Shown here: one piece after another, positions 58,115 to 64,000 of the stretch
Layout: every line of letters begins with the position of its first letter
How positions within the stretch are numbered: the first letter of the stretch is position 1
Origin: Tragulus kanchil
Lineage: Eukaryota > Chordata > Mammalia > Artiodactyla > Tragulidae
NCBI GenBank assembly: GCA_022376925.1
Contig: JAIOJX010000026.1
Span: forward strand, 254,073,330-254,137,329
Length of the DNA stretch: 64,000 bases
Direction of reading: 5' to 3'
The notes under the pieces: model-generated
Told to the model about the DNA's origin: nothing
Seen by the model: only the letters and a program-made list of their open reading frames with translations
Databases searched by the model: none
Translations under genes and position numbers: made by a program

Positions 58115-59360
58115 AGGCCATTAACCTTACTCACATCTTCAAAATTCTTTCTATCATGTAAAGTAACTTAGTCACAGAGTTTGGTGATGAGAACTCCCTA
58201 GGGTCATTGTTCTACCAACCACAACATCCCAGTGATAGCAGAGTACTTGACTTAGATGGTTTCTTAGTTGATTTTGTTTATTCCTTTAACCTCCTTAGCT
58301 TATTCTTCAACTATTTAAACTGGAGTAAATGTCTTATATGTTATGAATTCTAGATAAATAGGGCTCAATTCTTTGTGCACCTATACATGGGCTTCATGGC
58401 TCTGTTGTTCAACTGATGTTGATGAACTCTGCACTACTCAACTGTCATTGAAAGAAAAGCTCTTGGGTTCATCTCCCAACTTTCTCATGCAAACGTTGTT
58501 TTCCAGATTTCCTTGCACCTGGCTTCTAGCTAAGTTCCAGCAGGGAGGCCTCGTTAAAGACTAGACAGCAAGAAGAAAGCAGCCTCTATTTCTATTTCTA
58601 GTCTTAAAGTGACTGTATTTGTTTGTGGTTCCTATTTCCCTGGGCAGCACCCTTCATGGTTCTAGCTTCAACAAGAGACCTCGCTACTGGATTTTAGGAC
58701 CACCATCCCCTTTCTAGGACTGCTTGTGACTACCTACTATTGTTAATCTTCAAGTTGCTTCCATTCCCTATTTGTTTTCTTAGCTCTTCTATCACTGTGT
58801 AATCCATTCACTGTATTAAATTTCCTCTATTTGAATTACCTAGAGTCATTTCTGTCTTCATGACTCCACTTTCACTGATATAATGGAAAATAAAGTTTTA
58901 ATCTTGCATTTGTAACAATAATCTTCTTACCCATCTGAAAGGGACTCTGATATTCTTAAAAAAGAAAAAGTTCAATAGAAAATCCATTCTATTTGTTTAG
59001 AGTTATATAAAAATATCTTAGCACCCTCATGTCATTTCTGACATGAAATATGTAGCTTAATGTTTACTTACTGACACTGATGTCACAGGGTGAGTTTCCC
59101 TGTACACGAGAAAGGAATTTCAGGAAGCCACTCTGAACTGCTGGGGATTAGATTTTTGGGTGATGAGCCCAATGGTGTTGGTATAGCAGAGGACAGGAGC
59201 ATATTCCACTGCCAGTGCCAATCAAGGACACTCAGTCATGGCTGTAGGGCACACAGAACAGGATAAAGAGAATTCCACATGTCTGAGAAGTGGTTTACTC
59301 TATCTCAAGGAGAGGGAAAACTAGGGCAAGAATGCAATCTGGGCTGCTGGCTGGCTGGCT
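58115..59360. other. No recognised feature
   Basis: Intergenic DNA with no transposon or gene that I can name. Confidence 0.4.
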
Positions 59361-61611
59361 AATGCTCATTGCTTCTTAAAAAAAATTGTACACACACAGT
59401 GGAAAGGGAACGAAGGGAAGCCTGCTCTCTTCTGAATAGCAAGGCTATTAGCAAGAAGAAAAAGATTTCAAAATAATTTGCATGCATGATTATCAGGACG
59501 GAAAAGGATGACTCCAACTGCAGTTCTTGACACAACTTTGTGGCTTTCTGTGGTTGAGATAATGTACATAAAGCAGAGACCCCACCATCTGACTAATTAA
59601 CTTGGCAGCAGGGAGGGAATGGATGAAAGGATAATTAATAGGTCAAAGACCCAATGCTGTGTTATGATTATTTGAATAATATTATGATAATTTGAATAAC
59701 GTACAAGAGTTTGTGAAAATTGGTTGCCGGCTAGGACTCCAGCTGACAAAACATTTGAATCATGCTCATTTTATACCTCCTGGGTAGCTTTCCTTCCTTC
59801 CTGAAAGTACTGAGCATATGTTTGAATGTGGGGGGGAGGGGAGAAGAGACGATGGGGAATGACTGTGAAAAAAAGACTGTTTTCAACGTCGGTGACCGAT
59901 TGATACTGTTGTAAAAGTCCACAGCAGAGATCCTCCAGTTCAGTTCACATTGAAGTGACCTTAACCGGCAAGCACAGTTGCAGGCTGAGACAATAGATAA
60001 TAGATACGACAACCTTCAAGTTTGCAGGGACTGCTCAGTGAAATGAAAAACCCCATGTCTATTTCCAGGTTAAAAAAAAAAAGTTGAATTAATTACATTA
60101 GATCTATGATTGATGGATTTGCATCCTTATTTAGAAAAACAATACCAAAGAATCATTTTTATTTTAAGAAATTAGGGTTTTTTAACCAAGACATTTATTT
60201 AGAATTTTTCAAGTACATTGAACACTCAAAGGGTCCTTTTAAAATTCATATAGGTTACTGATGAATGTAGAAGCATTTCTAATATTCCCAATCATGCTGT
60301 CCCATATAGTACATCATTTCAGTAGCTTTTTTTTTCTCTTCTTCAGTTCCTTTTAGTGAGAAAATGGACTTCACTCTCAGCATCCAAGCAACTCTCTAGA
60401 ATGTGGCCTGAGGGTGTTTAGGGCAACTAATAAAACGGCCAACCTGTTTTCCCCTGCATGAGCTTATTTACTGCAGGAGTCCTGTAATGCTCTTTGCTTC
60501 TTAAAAAAAATTGTACACACACAGTGGAAAGGGAACGAAGGGAAGCCTGCTCTCTTCTGAATAGCAAGGCTATTAGCAAGAAGAAAAAGATTTCAAAATA
60601 ATTTGCATGCATGATTATCAGGACGGAAAAGGATGACTCCAACTGCAGTTCTTGACACAACTTTGTGGCTTTCTGTGGTTGAGATAATGTACATAAAGCA
60701 GAGACCCCACCATCTGACTAATTAACTTGGCAGCAGGGAGGGAATGGATGAAAGGATAATTAATAGGTCAAAGACCCAATGCTGTGTTATGATTATTTGA
60801 ATAATATTATGATAATTTGAATAACGTACAAGAGTTTGTGAAAATTGGTTGCCGGCTAGGACTCCAGCTGACAAAACATTTGAATCATGCTCATTTTATA
60901 CCTCCTGGGTAGCTTTCCTTCCTTCCTGAAAGTACTGAGCATATGTTTGAATGTGGGGGGGAGGGGAGAAGAGACGATGGGGAATGACTGTGAAAAAAAG
61001 ACTGTTTTCAACGTCGGTGACCGATTGATACTGTTGTAAAAGTCCACAGCAGAGATCCTCCAGTTCAGTTCACATTGAAGTGACCTTAACCGGCAAGCAC
61101 AGTTGCAGGCTGAGACAATAGATAATAGATACGACAACCTTCAAGTTTGCAGGGACTGCTCAGTGAAATGAAAAACCCCATGTCTATTTCCAGGTTAAAA
61201 AAAAAAAAGTTGAATTAATTACATTAGATCTATGATTGATGGATTTGCATCCTTATTTAGAAAAACAATACCAAAGAATCATTTTTATTTTAAGAAATTA
61301 GGGTTTTTTAACCAAGACATTTATTTAGAATTTTTCAAGTACATTGAACACTCAAAGGGTCCTTTTAAAATTCATATAGGTTACTGATGAATGTAGAAGC
61401 ATTTCTAATATTCCCAATCATGCTGTCCCATATAGTACATCATTTCAGTAGCTTTTTTTTTCTCTTCTTCAGTTCCTTTTAGTGAGAAAATGGACTTCAC
61501 TCTCAGCATCCAAGCAACTCTCTAGAATGTGGCCTGAGGGTGTTTAGGGCAACTAATAAAACGGCCAACCTGTTTTCCCCTGCATGAGCTTATTTCCTGC
61601 AGGAGTCCTGT
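59361..61611. repeat. Direct duplication 17 (offset 1125 bp)
   Basis: Copy A is 59361-60485 and copy B 60486-61611, abutting. Copy B starts 'aatgctctttgcttctt' against 'aatgctcattgcttctt' in A; both end 'gcaggagtcctgt'. One substitution ('tatttactgc' versus 'tatttcctgc') and one A-run length change are visible. The unit carries no transposon. Confidence 0.93.
59440..60060. promoter_or_regulatory. Candidate enhancer-like conserved block
   Basis: Repeat-free DNA with a dense set of developmental-factor-like words. An octamer-like 'atttgcatgcat' is near 59477, 'actaattaac' near 59593, 'ggataattaatagg' near 59630, with E-box-like 'catctg' near 59586. This is pattern recognition only. No alignment was possible, and AT-rich DNA produces such words by chance. 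The duplicate lies 1125 bp downstream. Confidence 0.25.
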
Positions 61612-61659
61612 GTGAGGATTGTTACTTATAAGAAAAGAGTAGCTTCCTTCTACCTTCCC

Positions 61660-61865
61660 ATTAACCTAGAGATTCTCAGCCAGGGACAGTTTTGTCCTTT
61701 AGGGGACTGATTTGACAATATCTGGAGACAGTTGCAATTGTCACGATTTAGGGGAGATACTGGTACCCAAAAGATGAAGGCTAGGGATGCTGTTAAACAT
61801 CCTACAAGGTACAGGACAGCCGCTTCAATGAAGTCTGCTTCTGAGAGGCTAAGGTTGAGAAGCTA
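61660..61865 (+). mobile_element. MER5A-type hAT (Charlie) DNA transposon
   Basis: Text matches the remembered MER5A: 'gattctcagccagggacag', 'tgatttgacaatatctggagacagttgcaattgtcac', 'ggctagggatgctgttaaacatcctacaaggtacaggacagcc', and a terminal 'gaggctaaggttgagaagc'. A non-autonomous fossil. The 109-codon frame starting at 61732 runs through it and is not a gene. Confidence 0.88.
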
Positions 61866-62182
61866 CATTAATCCAAGTGTGGTCTTGGGTGAATGCAAAA
61901 ATGGAAATGTTGCTGCCTTGTTCAATGGCTGCATAGTTGTTAAATGTGGAAGTATTATAAACGCTGCTATGCTCGTTATAGTCTATAAGATTTTCAAAAT
62001 GAATTTTTGCATGGCACCCATCCAGCCTTCAATGTGTTTTGAATGTTTAAGTAATCCTTAACGTTTCTGTAAGCTTTGCCCTTCACTTCTAAGATTATAC
62101 TTCTGACAATAGGGGAAATGGAGTAGGCACCCCCATTGCACATGACTAAACATCTACCCTCCTATGGTATGGTATGTTAGGT

Positions 62183-62398
62183 ATAGTCATTGTGTAGTTG
62201 TGAGCATGTCTGACTCTTTTGCAATCCCATGGATAGTAGCTTGCCAGGCACCTCTGTTCATGAGATTTTCCAGGCAAGATTACTCGAGTGGGTATCCATT
62301 TCCTTCTCCAAAGGATCTTCCCAACCCAGGGATCAAACTCATGTTTCCTGCTTGACAGGCAGATTCTTTACCACTGATCCACCAGAGAAACCCAGGTA
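62183..62398 (-). mobile_element. Bov-tA2-type SINE
   Basis: Reverse SINE from 'agttgtgagcatgtctgac' through 'ttgccaggcacctctgttc' and 'ttccttctccaaaggatcttcc' to 'ccaccagagaaaccc'. The flanks 'aggtatagt' at about 62178-62186 and 62394-62402 form a likely 9-bp target-site duplication. Confidence 0.9.
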
Positions 62399-62402
62399 TA
62401 GT

Positions 62403-63630
62403 TGTTATATGGCTATAATTTGATTATTAAGGATTGACATTAACAAATGAGAAAGTGCAAGTAATTCTTAGTTCCAAAAGTCATAGGTCAAAGTGAACCT
62501 GGGAGGTAGGAAGAGTGCATGTTTCTGAAGGGGTGTTCAGATAAGCAGTGGCCCTCAGAGGGACTATAAGGCCACTGACTGCTTGTGCAGCATGATGCGA
62601 TAGAGCTGTGAGTACTGAGGAAGCCAAGCAGGACTTCAGAACAAAGCAGGGCTCTGTGCCCTTAAAGATGTGACTTAGGAGCCTACTTGCACTGCGATTG
62701 CAATCCTGTGTATTCTCCCTTACTATTTTTAAAAAGTTTTCATCCTTTAAGATTCAGTTGAGACTGTGCCTGCCACATATTACTTATTATGACTGGTAGA
62801 TAAATGAAACAATCAGCTTTATTCCTGAAGTAGAACCACAAAAAGGGACTACACGCTGCCAGGGGACAGCATTGAGAAGAAAGAATATGCTGCTTGGTAT
62901 TAAGAATGTTTATCATACAATTTGATTAAGAACTTTATTTGTATTTTGGAAGTAGTGACTGGATTAGAATTTCAGTTTTCCAGCTTAATCATTCTCTCCT
63001 TGTTTTCCATCCTAAAGCAAACACTATGAACATGTTGGTTGCCAAGCAGCCCCCAAGAAGCACCTGTGTCCACCAACCAGTTTCTGTAAATAAACAGGAA
63101 AACCAAAAGGTGATTAAGCATCACTGCTGTGTGGTCTGATTGCTTGCTGTAGAACCACAGATATATCTTTTAATACTTACAATGTAATTATTGAACTACA
63201 AACATCTGTAGTTATATACTGTTATGAAATACTTGAGCTACAAGTGTATGTAGTCATATAGCTATCCTTGAGAAATAATAGAAGCCATCAGATGCAGAAA
63301 TTTTCATGATCTCATGTCATAAGAATGTGGACTAATACATTCTTTCCTACTTTCTGTCATTTATTAAGACTTCTTTAGTATTATAAATGCATATTTCTTA
63401 GCTTTGTGTCCTTAACCAAAATGAAAATTTAATGAAGTCTTCCTGTGTTATGAAAGTGGAGAATTTAAAAAATATATTAACTTTTGCTGCTGACGAAAGA
63501 GCTAGGAAGTAAGTGATAAAGGTATACCCCCTGACGTCCATCAATACAGTCGGAGATACACTATGCGGGAGTGCACTTAAATTTTTATTACATAATAAAG
63601 CATATTTAAATAACAAGCATTTGTACACAT
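62403..63630. other. No recognised feature
   Basis: Intergenic DNA. About 62890-63150 is free of recognisable transposons and may include old conserved sequence, but nothing specific was identified. Everything from 62849 on belongs to duplication 18. Confidence 0.4.
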
Positions 63631-64000
63631 TGTGGGGCTTCCTCAATGACTCAATGGGTAAAGCATCTGCCTGCAATGCAGGAGCCACAGAAGATACAGA
63701 TTTGATTCTTGGGTCAGGAAGATCGCTTCAAAGGGGAAATGGCAACCTACTATATTATTCTTGCTTGGGAAATTCCATGGACAGAGGAGCCTGGTGGGCT
63801 ACAATCCATGGGATTGTAAGCAGTCGGACATTACTAAGCACACATGTACCACTCAATGTTGGACAGATATTATGAAATCCCATTGATGATACATTGAAGA
63901 AAATGACTCTTCTGTAACACAGAGATTGTCAGTATATGCTAGAAAAGGAGGCTGAATTACCTGAAGTAAAACCCCTACACGCTGCCAGGGGACAGCATTG
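62849..64000. repeat. Direct duplication 18 (offset 1126 bp, cut by window end)
   Basis: The last 26 bases of the window (63975-64000, 'ctacacgctgccaggggaca' and six more) repeat 62849-62874 exactly. The offset of 1126 bp equals those of the complete pairs, so the window very likely ends at the start of another second copy. Confidence 0.85.
63632..63842 (+). mobile_element. Bov-tA2-type SINE, sense
   Basis: Sense SINE with a tRNA-like head ('ggggcttcctcaatgactc'), 'gcatctgcctgcaatgcagg', 'ggcaacctactatattattc', 'ccatggacagaggagcctgg' and 'gggctacaatccatgggattg', ending near 'cggacattactaagcac'. Full-length and moderately diverged. Confidence 0.9.

Noticed and set aside
625..64000. CRISPR-like or satellite array from the regular repeats
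   Set aside because: Units are different sequences each duplicated once, not one repeat with spacers, and the genome is mammalian.
625..64000. Transposition or segmental duplication as the cause of the 1.1 kb pairs
   Set aside because: No target-site duplications, terminal repeats or shared breakpoints; a uniform size with different content is better explained by assembly.
1..64000. A previously undescribed biological system
   Set aside because: I found no gene cluster, defence locus or RNA system. The unusual structure is best explained as an assembly artefact on top of ordinary ruminant repeats.

Overview
The window is intergenic DNA from a ruminant (Artiodactyla, Ruminantia). The evidence is the repeat content. 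There are many Bov-tA2-type tRNA-derived SINEs, 3' fragments of the BovB (RTE) LINE whose translations carry the BovB ORF2 C-terminus, a CHR-type SINE, and several L1 copies. Older mammal-wide repeats (MIR, L2, MER5A) lie beneath them. I see no spliced protein-coding gene, no functional RNA gene and no prokaryotic or viral system. The only gene-like object is a processed retrocopy of YWHAQ (14-3-3 theta) at about 29.8-33.6 kb.

The dominant structure is not a conventional feature. Eighteen segments of about 1.05-1.25 kb are each present twice in direct head-to-tail order. Copies are almost identical and are either abutting or separated by up to about 60 bp of junk. They lie throughout the window (first copies begin near 625, 5829, 11966, 19454, 23047, 26077, 29122, 31374, 35671, 38777, 40794, 45073, 47007, 50620, 53335, 55155, 59361 and 62849). 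The last pair is cut by the window edge. Breakpoints share no motif and fall across unique DNA, SINEs, L1 and the retrocopy alike. Some pairs overlap, giving local triplications (39.6-42.3 kb, 45.8-48.7 kb, 54.0-56.7 kb). I read this as an assembly artefact: adjacent contig ends, perhaps from two haplotypes, joined without merging their roughly 1.1 kb overlap. Collapsed, the real locus would be about 44-45 kb, and the YWHAQ retrocopy would be one copy instead of three partial ones.

Layout. 0-11 kb: MIR and L2 relics, Bov-tA2 SINEs and BovB fragments. 11-17 kb: a CHR-derived SINE, an L2 3' end, a Bov-tA2, and repeat-poor AT-rich DNA at 15.9-16.9 kb. 17.2-18.7 kb: an L1 pile-up with a nested SINE and shared target-site duplications. 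18.7-21.6 kb: mostly unassigned. 21.9-26 kb: an old antisense L1 interrupted by BovB. 26-29 kb: mainly unassigned. 29.8-33.6 kb: the YWHAQ retrocopy split by two duplications. 33.7-39 kb: an L1 3' end, a Bov-tA2, a SINE and unassigned DNA. 39-45.8 kb: MIR, Bov-tA2, then an L1 with ORF1 and the ORF2 endonuclease region, followed by BovB with an inserted SINE. 46-50.5 kb: MIR, L1 3' end, and two young CHR-derived SINEs with clear target-site duplications, one inserted inside an older CHR SINE. 50.6-58.1 kb: Bov-tA2, L1 3' UTR and BovB. 58-64 kb: repeat-poor DNA with an enhancer-like block at 59.4-60.1 kb, a MER5A and two Bov-tA2 SINEs.

The biologically most interesting items are a CpG-rich, apparently young SINE subfamily (seven occurrences, one an artefact copy) that I cannot match from memory to a standard cattle consensus, and the YWHAQ retrocopy, whose reading frame is intact but which has lost two phosphopeptide-binding arginines.
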